Positions 17,841 through 26,527 of a DNA stretch of 64,000 bases are shown piece after piece. This DNA comes from JAISFI01 sp031553775. GTDB taxonomy: Bacteria > Bacteroidota > Bacteroidia > Bacteroidales > Azobacteroidaceae. The position numbers and the translations under genes are program-made. Within the stretch, counting starts at the first letter, position 1. The number at the start of each line of letters is the position of its first letter. Location: NCBI GenBank assembly GCA_031553775.1, contig JAVBLA010000024.1, forward strand, positions 12,119-76,118, written 5' to 3'. The notes beneath the pieces were generated by a model. That model was not told where the DNA came from. It did not search any database and saw only the letters and a program-made list of their open reading frames with translations.

Positions 17841-19938
17841 ATTTAAGGGTTAAACTTTGTGGTTTACAGGAACGTTTATCTTTTGTCAACAGAATGATAT
17901 CATATCGATAAGTGCTTGCCGGATAAAGGTCTTCATCCAGTATTTTAGTTATATCTGCAGATAATTCTTTCCATAAAAAACCCGGTTTTCCCTGCACAGA
18001 CTTATAAATACGAAAAGCAACCGCTTCCGGATGGCGTTGCCAGGCCAGCTCTATGTATCCGTTTTTCCTATCGGCATAGGCTGTGAAATTGTTCACCTTC
18101 AGTATTGTTTTAGAGATTTGCACACATATATTCATCTCCGTAGGAGAAGAGGATATATTATTGGCTGGATCTATTGCCAGTACACGGTATTCATAACAAC
18201 CTGAACGAGGTAGTCTATCCGTATGAGATTGTTGCTTCTTATCTCCGATAAACACAGTCACCGGATCGAGCATACTTCCGGATTCTTTCCGGAGCAAATA
18301 ATAGGTTGCCTGGTCGGTTTCATCTGTTATCCAGGAAATTGTTACTTGTCCCTCCTCTCCTATCTTATAGTCTGTAAAAACAGGTTCTGCCGGAGGAATT
18401 TTATCGGGCTTCAAGGCTAAAAAAACGGGAGAAAGATTCGACTCATTATAACGGAAATCAACAGAAGAAACGGCATAATATACCTTTTGATTGATGGTTT
18501 TCAATGACAAGGTATCCATATATTCATGTTTTGTCAGGATTTGAGGGGTGAGTACAGACATTTCATCACCCTCCGTAAAAGAGCGGAATACCCGGTAACC
18601 TCTCAGGTCATTCTCATGGTTGGGGCTCCAGGATAAATGAGCAATTCCTATGGTGTCTATTTGTACTAATAAATTTTCAGGAATCATTGGAGGGATGGAA
18701 TCGATCTGTCGAACCAGGAAAGGCAGTGATATTCTTTTTTCTCCCCGGATGGTATGGGCAGTAAGCACCCAATAATCGCTTTCCCGGGTCACCGGAAAAG
18801 TCCACTCCCTGGCATCCGGTGATATGTATGCAACAATAGGGGAATCGATGTCCTGTAATTCTTCTCTGCCCTCTATACTGAATGAGACTACTTCTTCCGG
18901 GGATTCACAAGTCAGTTTCCAGGAAAGGTTTACCTGATTCCGGCCTATAAATTCCCCTGAAATTATTTCCGGCATACAGATTTCCGCGGGCATCCCTACT
19001 CCTTTTACGGATTTGGAAGGAGGTCCTTCCCTTCCAAAAGAGTCGATGCCCCGGATCCTGTAAATATAAACGGTTTGGTTATCCTCCAAAGAATCGGTAA
19101 AAAATATTTCCTGCATAGAAGTGAGGGCGGTAAGTGGCAATTCCGTTATCCGGAAAAAACGTTCCTCCGGTATGGTTTCCGATATGTTCTCAGCTTCATC
19201 TACGGAAAAGGCAGCTCTTTCCACATGATAGGAATGGTATTCTCCTGATAATGTTCCGTAATTCCAGATCAGTAAAACTGACCGGTTCCCAAAAACAGCT
19301 TCAGGAGGCATCGGTTGAGAAAAAGATTTCCGCAAAGCGGTTTCTATCCATACAACAGCGGTATCTGCAGATGTTCGCCGGGGCTTATTGATAAATACCC
19401 GGTACAAATAGCTGCAACTATCGGATATTTGTTGATCCTCCCACCCCCAACCGGCCAGTAAAGCTGCCTGGAAATCATATTCCGCCATGAATACCAATGT
19501 CAGAAAACGCTGTTGAAGTTCTTCTGCCCGGTTGATTATTCTGGCAATCCCCTTTGACTGATTTCCTTCCAGACTGAAACGTTCTCCATACAGAGCCTGT
19601 GCGATTACGGCTGCATAATCGGATTGCCGGATATAATCTGTCCATTTCTCCGGTTTTGCAGGGAATAAAACACTTCCTGCAGGGAGTTCTTTAGACGGAT
19701 AATCATGCCATCCGGATGTATCTTTCACCACATATTTTTCCAGAACATATCCGTATTTTTTTCCATCCAGCCAGGAGAGTTCATCTACTGGTGCCCAACG
19801 AATTAAAATACTGCTTTCGGTTACACAAGCCTTTATTTTCAGATGAGCATCCGGTTCTGCATGTATTTCTGTTGCATAGGTATTTACAACAAAAGTCGTC
19901 CATAGCAGGCTGATTAAATGGTGGGGGGTGAAGGTCAT
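17833..19938 (-). CDS. Fibronectin type III multidomain secreted protein
   Basis: A 701-aa protein with a short hydrophobic leader (HLISLLWTTFVVNTYA) and at least four FN3-like domains. Typical FN3 strands are visible: ILIRWAPVDEL, VYIYRIRGIDSFGREGPPS, AHLSWSPNHENDLRGYRVFR..VYYAVSSVDFRYNES, VTISWITDETDQATYYLLR..CYEYRVLAIDPANN, and IELAWQRHPEAVAFRIYKS. Residues about 100-200 are helical and unlike FN3. The protein ends abruptly without a sorting domain. It overlaps the start of the SprB-repeat gene by 8 bases. A structural or scaffolding role on the surface is likely; no catalytic motif is seen. Confidence 0.75.
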   Translation of the reverse strand: MTFTPHHLISLLWTTFVVNTYATEIHAEPDAHLKIKACVTESSILIRWAPVDELSWLDGKKYGYVLEKYVVKDTSGWHDYPSKELPAGSVLFPAKPEKWTDYIRQSDYAAVIAQALYGERFSLEGNQSKGIARIINRAEELQQRFLTLVFMAEYDFQAALLAGWGWEDQQISDSCSYLYRVFINKPRRTSADTAVVWIETALRKSFSQPMPPEAVFGNRSVLLIWNYGTLSGEYHSYHVERAAFSVDEAENISETIPEERFFRITELPLTALTSMQEIFFTDSLEDNQTVYIYRIRGIDSFGREGPPSKSVKGVGMPAEICMPEIISGEFIGRNQVNLSWKLTCESPEEVVSFSIEGREELQDIDSPIVAYISPDAREWTFPVTRESDYWVLTAHTIRGEKRISLPFLVRQIDSIPPMIPENLLVQIDTIGIAHLSWSPNHENDLRGYRVFRSFTEGDEMSVLTPQILTKHEYMDTLSLKTINQKVYYAVSSVDFRYNESNLSPVFLALKPDKIPPAEPVFTDYKIGEEGQVTISWITDETDQATYYLLRKESGSMLDPVTVFIGDKKQQSHTDRLPRSGCYEYRVLAIDPANNISSSPTEMNICVQISKTILKVNNFTAYADRKNGYIELAWQRHPEAVAFRIYKSVQGKPGFLWKELSADITKILDEDLYPASTYRYDIILLTKDKRSCKPQSLTLKYE

Positions 19939-20034
19939 AATTGAAAAATTAAAAATTGAGAATCGTTAGATCGGCCTTAGCCAGTTGAAAATTAGTTATG
20001 GTGATTTTTGATTGAAAATGATATTTGTTTTGGT

Positions 20035-23000
20035 TTATTCTCTCCAGTCGATCGGATTATGGTAATCCAGGTCTTTTGTTGTTCCGGGCTGACCTCCCGG
20101 CAAAACATAGCTGAATCTGACAACATAAGATCCTTTGGGAATAAATGGGAAATAGCTGTCAATGAGAAATTTCCATTGGGCAAGGTATCCCGTATGCAGG
20201 AAGCTATTGATTACCTGAGTTTTCAGATCGTGATAATCCTGCTGATAATATAGCGGCAGGGAATAAATGTAAGGCCATGTATGTAGAAACTCCGGTTGAT
20301 ATATTCCTGAAGAAACGGCATACAGGTAGCCATCCAGTAACGGAACAGCCCTGACAGGTGGGACTCCCAGCACATCCGGCAAACGGTTCCGGATCGTAAT
20401 ACCGGGATACGGATACCAATCATAAATCAAAGGTTTGATATCTTTCAGGAAGTAGGCATCGTTGAGTAGTGCTTCCGCCTGTACCAATGGCAATCCGGCA
20501 GTATGGACCGTACCAGTGAGTTCTGCCTGATCCAATAATTCGGATGTGGTTTCTGTTTGCAGCAACAGCGAGCGGATATCCGAATTGACATACCTGGTTG
20601 TTCCCGTTAATTGCATATCACTCAATTTTTCCTCAAAAGTAGCATAACGGGAGCTTTCAAAGCGGTAGTTTAATAACTCCATGGAACCGGACTGGCTGAT
20701 CCTTTGTGCCATTTTCTGCTTGAATAATAATTCGTAATCTGCTCCATTTTCCTGATCTTCCAGCACAATTTTCTGAGCTACAATATGATCCTCATCAATT
20801 GTTTCCTCCGGACTTTCTGCTCCTTGTTCCTCGTCCATCGATTCATTTTCATCTTCCCCGTCCCACTCGGAAGCAGCTGCCAGGCGAAGGTAATACCGGG
20901 ATTCTCTTCCCATTTTTTCAGGAAAGGAAAAAGTAATCCGGGCCTGGGCTTCATCGTAGGTAAAAGAGCTTGGAACTGTTTTAACTCCCTGTCTCGTACA
21001 TTTAGCCTGATACACAAATCCTTCCGGGAAAAGATAGCGCTGTCCTTTTTTCAACTGGATGTAACCGGTAGCCGATTCATTCTGATAAAAATTCTTCTGA
21101 TCTACTACCGGATAACAATAGGCAATATTTGTAAGCGGAATACGATCGGGTGCATTTCCTGTTTTGAAAGATACTTTTTTGGTTTCCACAGCATCTTTTC
21201 CGCTTTGACGCACCACTTGCCAATTTCCGTTTGCATATTCTTCGAATCTCACCGATACGGAAGCAAACCATTGTGTTTTAGGCGACAGGATCTCTTTGGA
21301 GATAAAAGTTGCTTCGTCTTTTTTAGTATTCCAACGGATGTTTCCTTCCACCAATTGTCCGGAGGCATTTTTAACCACAAACTCTGCCAATTGAATCCGG
21401 TATGTTCTGGTACCGGATTCATCATCCAGGTTGAATGCTTTACCGACAGGCATGCTGAATGTAGCCTGAGGAGAGGTAAATACATCCACTTCTCCCGATT
21501 GATTGGGACTGAGGTCGCTGATCATCGGCATCTCCACCGGAGAATATTCTCCATCTGCCCGAACAATTTTACAATCGTCACCCAGGCTTATTTTCATACG
21601 CATCCGTCCTTCCAGCAGACCTCCCAGTATATTGACCTCCACTGCCATATAGCCTCCAAACCAGGTTGGATTGGGTAGTTTTGCCTGTAACAAAGCAGCT
21701 GTAGCTCCCCGGATGACCGGTATCGTTTTTTTTAATCCCAGGATTTTGATATTCACTCCCAGTTCGCCGAGCAAAGCAGCATAACATTGTCCATTGGCAT
21801 ACCAGCCGTCTATCCCTATTTTTTCATTTTTTCCTTCGCAGTAATAATCGCTGTAATCTTTAAGCATCAAATCAAAACCCAACTCAGATGCAAAACGGGC
21901 ATAGAGGATCAGGAAATTCATATTTCCGGTATCAAAAGAGAGGTTAGAGCCAAAGGCAAATCCTTTTCCAAGTCCTATCTGATCGAGATCCTTAGTATAT
22001 CCGACTTCTTCGGCAGAAAGACCAAGTATTTGGGTGACCAATGCCGGAGGTGCAGGAGAAACCGGAATATCGTCACCAATCATCAGGTATGAACCTGACT
22101 GCACTGAGAATTTTCCGAAGCCGACCTGCAATCCGATAGGATGTGCCGGTGTTCCTGCATGTATATACCATTTTCCGGGAGAAATATGCAGGCAGGCGGC
22201 ACCGGCAGCATCGCCGGCACCTGTACCATGGATTAATCCACCGGCCACATTTACACTCAGGCTGAAATTGGCATCAAAACTTCGGGTTGGAAAATCGTAT
22301 TCCATGGTCAGGTATGCCGTAATACCGTCTTTTTTCTTTTTGGCAGGATACACCATCTGAGCGATTTCCGATCCGCTCAATCCTTTGGGTAAGCGGGAAC
22401 TTAGGGATTCACTCATATCGTTGAAATTTTGGGCAGCCTGTGTATAGAGTTCACGGACATTGTCGAAGACTTCGACGCGATCCATCAGTTTTAGCTGTCC
22501 GTAAAAACGGGTTTTACCAATACCTCCTCCATTCAGGAAACAAACTTCAAAAAGAGCATTGCCATTGGCAATTTTCTTGTCCGCTACGGAAAAAGACATT
22601 CCGGCACGGATACCCAAACCACATTTTTCATCCGGAACATATGTCGTCTTTCCCAAAGGATCTCCTTTTGCCCTGACTTTATAATAAGCTCCTCCGCAAA
22701 AACCGTTAATTGATAAAGGTCCGACAGGAATTCCGGGAAATCCGGCATCTCCTTCTACAAACCAATACCGGAGACTATCTTTACAGCCGAAATGAGCACT
22801 GGCTTTCAATTTCAGTTCATCCGACAAGATGTTAAAGCGAGCCTCCAACGAACCACCTATATAATCTCCGTACTCCTTGTCGTCTTCTTCCAACAAAAGA
22901 CTTCCACTCAACGTAAAACCTTGCAAAGCAATGCTGTCCAGTATGATCTTATCAAGATCAAAACCCTTATATTTCCAATGTTTATCGGCATATTCAGCAG

Positions 23001-24504
23001 AAAAACCAAATGTAGAACGGGCCGATATTTTATTTTTCATCAGAAGAATTTTCACATCGAAATCCAGATTTGCTTTTTTACCGGATGCCTTTAAAGAAAT
23101 ATTTTCAATAGAAAGAGGAAAATGGGCTAAACGGAGATCGCCCTCACAGTCCAGGGACTCCACGCTCAGGTAAGGAGATTCAGTAGAAACGGTTAATTTT
23201 TTGAAGATAAATTTTTCCAAATGAAGCGCTTTGCCTGCAGAGATTTGCATGTAACCATTCATCACGAGACTGGGTTTGAATGTTTGATCTTCCACCAGCA
23301 TTTGCACATACGATGTTTTTTCTAAATAGACATCGGCCGTACCAAACATATCAATGGACAATTTTTCACCCAGGTTTACTTTGAAGAGATACTTTCCTCC
23401 CTGTTCAATCAATGCGCTGTAACGCAATGTTTTGATTTTTTCCGTCAAAGGAATTCCCAATTCTCCGCCAAATCCGAAGCCGGTAATTTTGTTTGCAGTT
23501 AAAAACAGTTCCAGATCCGTTACTGAAAAAGCCCATCCGTTTGCATCTCCCTTTTCCAATGGCAAGACGTCTAAAGCAGAAACACCTCCACTGAGTCCAT
23601 TCTCGTCTATCAACAGATTTTCACCCTCCAACGCTATGCGTTCGGAAGAGTCTTTTATTTTGAACTCCGGAGGAAGAACAAGAGAGAATTTATCGATAAA
23701 GACGCCTCGCCATTGATTTTTATCAGGATAAGAACAATAGTCTCTGAAATAATTTTTAGGAGCTGAAAAGGCAGCCGGATTTTCATAGTCACTCAGGTCC
23801 AGGGTCGCTTTTTTCACCTCGAAAGTAAAACCTTCCAGGGATTTAATTTCAAAAGGAGCCAGGGATATTTCAACCAGAAAATGATTCCAATTTTCAATCT
23901 CAGCCTTAAAAGAAGAAGTAAGAGTCTTCGGTTCATTTTTACCTGATCCAGCCGGAACAAAAATACCCGGATTCATTTCCAGTTCCATCCCGAGGGATAA
24001 TTTTTTAAATTCCGCATTACAATCAAGGCTCAGGAATGTTTCGGAATTTCCTCTTCCGGTTTTATCATCTAAAGAACCTTTGATAATCAGGTTTCCCATT
24101 TCTCCAAGAGGGATGGTAACATTGCTCAATAATGCCAGTTTGATATCTCCGATCAGATTTCCATCAAAAGATATTTGTATGTTTTCGGCACCAAAAACCA
24201 GTATGCGCGATTGCTGGGGAACTTCCACCTTAACCAATACGGTAGCTTCTGCATATTCGGGATAGAAACGCATATTGGTTATGGCCACTGTAGCAGGCAC
24301 ATTGGCAATCATCTTCCGCATACCCAAAGGAAAGACCGCCGGTTTGTTCAGATCGATATCTTCTACAAAATTTTTGATCTTTTCAATGAAGGCAAATTTA
24401 GACATTGCCCATTCAAGGGAAAATTCAAACGACTGGCTATGACCGTGTAACGGGCAACAAAGAAAGGCCAGAATCAGGCATAACAGAGAAAAGGTCCGGT
24501 TCAT
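20035..24504 (-). CDS. Very large exported protein of unknown function
   Basis: A 1489-aa protein starting at MNRTFSLLCLILAFLCCPLHGHSQ (signal peptide, ATG at 24504); the frame reaches 24549 with 15 unlikely residues. The first ~750 residues are a long series of amphipathic beta strands without Cys clusters (for example LSLGMELEMNPG, FTFEVKKATLDLSDY, KFSLVLPPEFK). A Gly/Ala-rich part follows (GGLIHGTGAGDAAGAACLHI), then one or two Ig-like domains (about 1040-1170, VDVFTSPQATFSMP and TYRIQLAEFVVKNASG), and an acidic linker DENESMDEEQGAE. No sorting domain and no known family were recognised. The strands could build an extended beta-solenoid or lipid-transfer-like groove; this is speculation. 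First gene of the six-gene operon. Confidence 0.6.
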   Translation of the reverse strand: MNRTFSLLCLILAFLCCPLHGHSQSFEFSLEWAMSKFAFIEKIKNFVEDIDLNKPAVFPLGMRKMIANVPATVAITNMRFYPEYAEATVLVKVEVPQQSRILVFGAENIQISFDGNLIGDIKLALLSNVTIPLGEMGNLIIKGSLDDKTGRGNSETFLSLDCNAEFKKLSLGMELEMNPGIFVPAGSGKNEPKTLTSSFKAEIENWNHFLVEISLAPFEIKSLEGFTFEVKKATLDLSDYENPAAFSAPKNYFRDYCSYPDKNQWRGVFIDKFSLVLPPEFKIKDSSERIALEGENLLIDENGLSGGVSALDVLPLEKGDANGWAFSVTDLELFLTANKITGFGFGGELGIPLTEKIKTLRYSALIEQGGKYLFKVNLGEKLSIDMFGTADVYLEKTSYVQMLVEDQTFKPSLVMNGYMQISAGKALHLEKFIFKKLTVSTESPYLSVESLDCEGDLRLAHFPLSIENISLKASGKKANLDFDVKILLMKNKISARSTFGFSAEYADKHWKYKGFDLDKIILDSIALQGFTLSGSLLLEEDDKEYGDYIGGSLEARFNILSDELKLKASAHFGCKDSLRYWFVEGDAGFPGIPVGPLSINGFCGGAYYKVRAKGDPLGKTTYVPDEKCGLGIRAGMSFSVADKKIANGNALFEVCFLNGGGIGKTRFYGQLKLMDRVEVFDNVRELYTQAAQNFNDMSESLSSRLPKGLSGSEIAQMVYPAKKKKDGITAYLTMEYDFPTRSFDANFSLSVNVAGGLIHGTGAGDAAGAACLHISPGKWYIHAGTPAHPIGLQVGFGKFSVQSGSYLMIGDDIPVSPAPPALVTQILGLSAEEVGYTKDLDQIGLGKGFAFGSNLSFDTGNMNFLILYARFASELGFDLMLKDYSDYYCEGKNEKIGIDGWYANGQCYAALLGELGVNIKILGLKKTIPVIRGATAALLQAKLPNPTWFGGYMAVEVNILGGLLEGRMRMKISLGDDCKIVRADGEYSPVEMPMISDLSPNQSGEVDVFTSPQATFSMPVGKAFNLDDESGTRTYRIQLAEFVVKNASGQLVEGNIRWNTKKDEATFISKEILSPKTQWFASVSVRFEEYANGNWQVVRQSGKDAVETKKVSFKTGNAPDRIPLTNIAYCYPVVDQKNFYQNESATGYIQLKKGQRYLFPEGFVYQAKCTRQGVKTVPSSFTYDEAQARITFSFPEKMGRESRYYLRLAAASEWDGEDENESMDEEQGAESPEETIDEDHIVAQKIVLEDQENGADYELLFKQKMAQRISQSGSMELLNYRFESSRYATFEEKLSDMQLTGTTRYVNSDIRSLLLQTETTSELLDQAELTGTVHTAGLPLVQAEALLNDAYFLKDIKPLIYDWYPYPGITIRNRLPDVLGVPPVRAVPLLDGYLYAVSSGIYQPEFLHTWPYIYSLPLYYQQDYHDLKTQVINSFLHTGYLAQWKFLIDSYFPFIPKGSYVVRFSYVLPGGQPGTTKDLDYHNPIDWRE

Positions 24505-24650
24505 AGATGGTTTTGCTAATGCATACAAAGTCCTGTGAGAACATTGCACACAACGGTTAATGCATTTTGGTTAAACAATCTGATGTTTATGTGATTTATT
24601 TTTCAGAGGAAAGAAAATAAAATTCACATAGCCAGGTTTTGTTTCTGAGG

Positions 24651-24680
24651 CAAAGGTAAATGAATATTTAGAAAAGCAAA
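24651..24680 (-). promoter_or_regulatory. Promoter of the six-gene surface operon
   Basis: On the minus strand, TTTG (24680-24677) is followed after 18 bases by TACCTTTG (24658-24651), close to the TTTG-N19-21-TAnnTTTG consensus. Transcription would start near 24644, leaving a leader of about 140 bases before the ATG at 24504. Confidence 0.6.
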
Positions 24681-24749
24681 ATAAATTAAAGAAATTTAAC
24701 TAAAAATCAATTTTTAATACTAAAGGGAGTCATCAAAATATAAAAAAAA

Positions 24750-24825
24750 CGTCATTGCGAGGAGAAACAAAGCAATCTCCTGATAATTCCGGCAGATTGC
24801 TTCAGGCTTCGCCTTCGCAATGACG
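24750..24825. repeat. CGTCATTGCGAGGA-type palindromic dispersed repeat
   Basis: An outer perfect 11-bp inverted repeat (24750-24760 with 24815-24825, CGTCATTGCGA) encloses an inner 9-bp one (24770-24778 with 24794-24802, AAGCAATCT). This nested layout, with TCATTGCGAGGA and AAGCAATCTC, is a repeat type known from many unrelated bacterial genomes. Only one copy was noticed in this window. Confidence 0.75.
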
Positions 24826-24898
24826 ATCGAAAATCGGCGTTCTACACCTCTTTTATTATACTATTCTTACTAAACTAATTCTGTTTGGAGATATCCGC

Positions 24899-25420
24899 TT
24901 ATTCGGCAATTCCATTTGCTTTGGCAAATTTTCCCTGTTTTTCGAACAATACGGCCTGTACTTTTTTCAGTTCAATCCGGAAATCGGAGAGTACTTTGCG
25001 GGCTGCATCGAAATCAGGTCCGAAATTCAATTTCGTAGCAGGTTGTTTTCCGCTGGCAATATCGGCTTGTTCCCGCTCATTTGCTGCCTGGAACATACCG
25101 ATAGCTTTATTGAATACTTCCGGTCCCTGTACTTCAATAAACGCAATATAATCTATAGCACTTTGTTTGTAAGCTACTGCCTTTTTGTTTTTCAACTGGT
25201 TAATAATCTCTTGAGATGCTGTTGTCTGCACCTTCAATGAGTCTACATTTGCTTTGGCCAGATCGAACTCATTTGCAGTAATATTCTGCGAAATGGTTTC
25301 CAGCACATCGTTCACTTTTCTTACTTCATGAATCACCACTCCGTTGACTTCCACCGCATTATCACCACATGAAGAAAAGATCAGAGCCACCGCCAACAGC
25401 GAAAAAATAACTTTTTTCAT
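24899..25420 (-). CDS. Helical lipoprotein of unknown function
   Basis: A 173-aa lipoprotein: MKKVIFSLLAVALIFSSCGDN, Cys at residue 18. The mature part is almost wholly alpha-helical: long charged helices such as VRKVNDVLETISQNIT, EFDLAKANVDSLKVQT and KVLSDFRIELKKVQAVLFEKQGK, with heptad-like spacing. Similar small helical lipoproteins in Bacteroidota fall in families of unknown function; I cannot assign one with certainty. It has its own promoter-like box and is transcribed away from the transporter gene. Confidence 0.7.
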   Translation of the reverse strand: MKKVIFSLLAVALIFSSCGDNAVEVNGVVIHEVRKVNDVLETISQNITANEFDLAKANVDSLKVQTTASQEIINQLKNKKAVAYKQSAIDYIAFIEVQGPEVFNKAIGMFQAANEREQADIASGKQPATKLNFGPDFDAARKVLSDFRIELKKVQAVLFEKQGKFAKANGIAE

Positions 25421-25463
25421 AACTTTTTGAATTAAAGATAATATTAAAAAATGAATTTTGTTA

Positions 25464-25471
25464 CAAATATA
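25464..25471 (-). promoter_or_regulatory. -7 box for the helical lipoprotein
   Basis: Minus strand TATATTTG fits TAnnTTTG, 44 bases before the start codon. An ATTG (25496-25493) lies 21 bases further upstream as a one-mismatch -33 box. Confidence 0.5.
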
Positions 25472-25543
25472 ATTATAAGAACAGAATTAATACAATTTTT
25501 GTTGATCTTTGAAAGATATTTTTCATTCCTGAAATTTTTATTT

Positions 25544-25551
25544 TAACTTTG
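25544..25551 (+). promoter_or_regulatory. -7 box for the BASS transporter operon
   Basis: TAACTTTG fits TAnnTTTG and lies 26 bases before the ATG at 25577. No TTTG at the usual -33 distance; the nearest is 25508-25511, too far upstream. Confidence 0.45.
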
Positions 25552-25576
25552 GCACCGAAAACAAAGCCCCTGCAGA

Positions 25577-26527
25577 ATGTACGAACAATTACAATCCCTT
25601 GATGGCTTAACCATCAATTTTAACGCATCCGGCATACATATCGTTAATATCATTCTGGCAATAGTGATGTTCGGAATTGCGTTGGAAATCAAAATAGCAG
25701 ATTTCCGTCGGGTTTTAATGCATCCCAAGTCCCTGATCATCGGCCTTTGTTCCCAACTTTTCGTGCTTCCTCTATTAACCTTTTTGATTGTGGCATCAGG
25801 CTATCATTTTATTCCTCCCGGAGTTGCTATGGGGATGATTCTGGTAGCAGCCTGTCCGGGTGGTAATATGTCGAATTTCATTTCCTCAATCGCTAAAGGA
25901 AATGTTGCATTATCTGTCAGCATGTCTGCTGCAAACACGGCCGTGGCAATATTTATGACTCCGTTGAACTTTGAATTCTGGGGACGAATGTATGTCAACT
26001 TCCTGAATAAAAGATCGGAATCTTTGTTACAACCACTGGAAATGAGCATTCCCCATATGCTTTTTGCACTATGTATATTATTGGTAATTCCTTTAATCGC
26101 AGGGATGTTGTTTGCCAAATACTTTCCAATAGTAAGGGACAAAATTCTCAAGCCTGTGAAATCGGTTTCCCTGTTTGCTTTTTTCCTGATACTTGCTTTT
26201 GCTTTGGCTAATAACATGGAGGCTTTTTTACATAATCTTTTTTATATTTTCATTATCGTATTAATACATAACGGAACAGCCTTGGCGGGAGGATTCTCTT
26301 TTGCGGCTCTTTTTAAATGCCCAATTCCCGATCGACGTTCCATTATGATTGAAACCGGCATACAAAATTCAGGTTTAGGATTGGCGATGCTATTCAACAC
26401 CAAGATATTTCCTGAAGGAGTAGTTACGGGAGGCATGTTGTTCGTCACCGCCTGGTGGGGTATCTGGCATATTATTTCCGGATTGATTGTTGCCACGGGT
26501 TGCCGCTACAAAAAGATTTCCTCATGA
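25577..26527 (+). CDS. Bile acid:sodium symporter (BASS) family transporter
   Basis: A 316-aa inner-membrane protein with about nine hydrophobic helices. BASS hallmarks: IILAIVMFGIALEIKIADFRR at the start, the crossover-helix motif AACPGGNMSNFISSIAKGNVALSVSMS in the middle, and IMIETGIQNSGLGLAMLF near residue 255, which carries the Glu and Gln-Asn of the sodium/substrate site. Members carry bile acids, pantothenate, pyruvate or other organic anions with sodium; the cargo here is unknown. Its stop overlaps the next start as ATGA, implying translational coupling with the acyltransferase. Confidence 0.88.
   Translation: MYEQLQSLDGLTINFNASGIHIVNIILAIVMFGIALEIKIADFRRVLMHPKSLIIGLCSQLFVLPLLTFLIVASGYHFIPPGVAMGMILVAACPGGNMSNFISSIAKGNVALSVSMSAANTAVAIFMTPLNFEFWGRMYVNFLNKRSESLLQPLEMSIPHMLFALCILLVIPLIAGMLFAKYFPIVRDKILKPVKSVSLFAFFLILAFALANNMEAFLHNLFYIFIIVLIHNGTALAGGFSFAALFKCPIPDRRSIMIETGIQNSGLGLAMLFNTKIFPEGVVTGGMLFVTAWWGIWHIISGLIVATGCRYKKISS

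Larger units (their letters stand above)
24505..24898. other. Promoter-bearing AT-rich intergenic region
   Basis: This 394-base gap contains the promoter of the six-gene operon (24651-24680) and a CGTCATTGCGA palindromic repeat (24750-24825). The remainder is AT-rich, with no open frame of note. Confidence 0.6.

Noticed and set aside
20785..21678. A 297-codon + strand frame opposite the giant exported protein
   Set aside because: Antisense shadow, rich in Phe/Cys/His and without a start context or domain.
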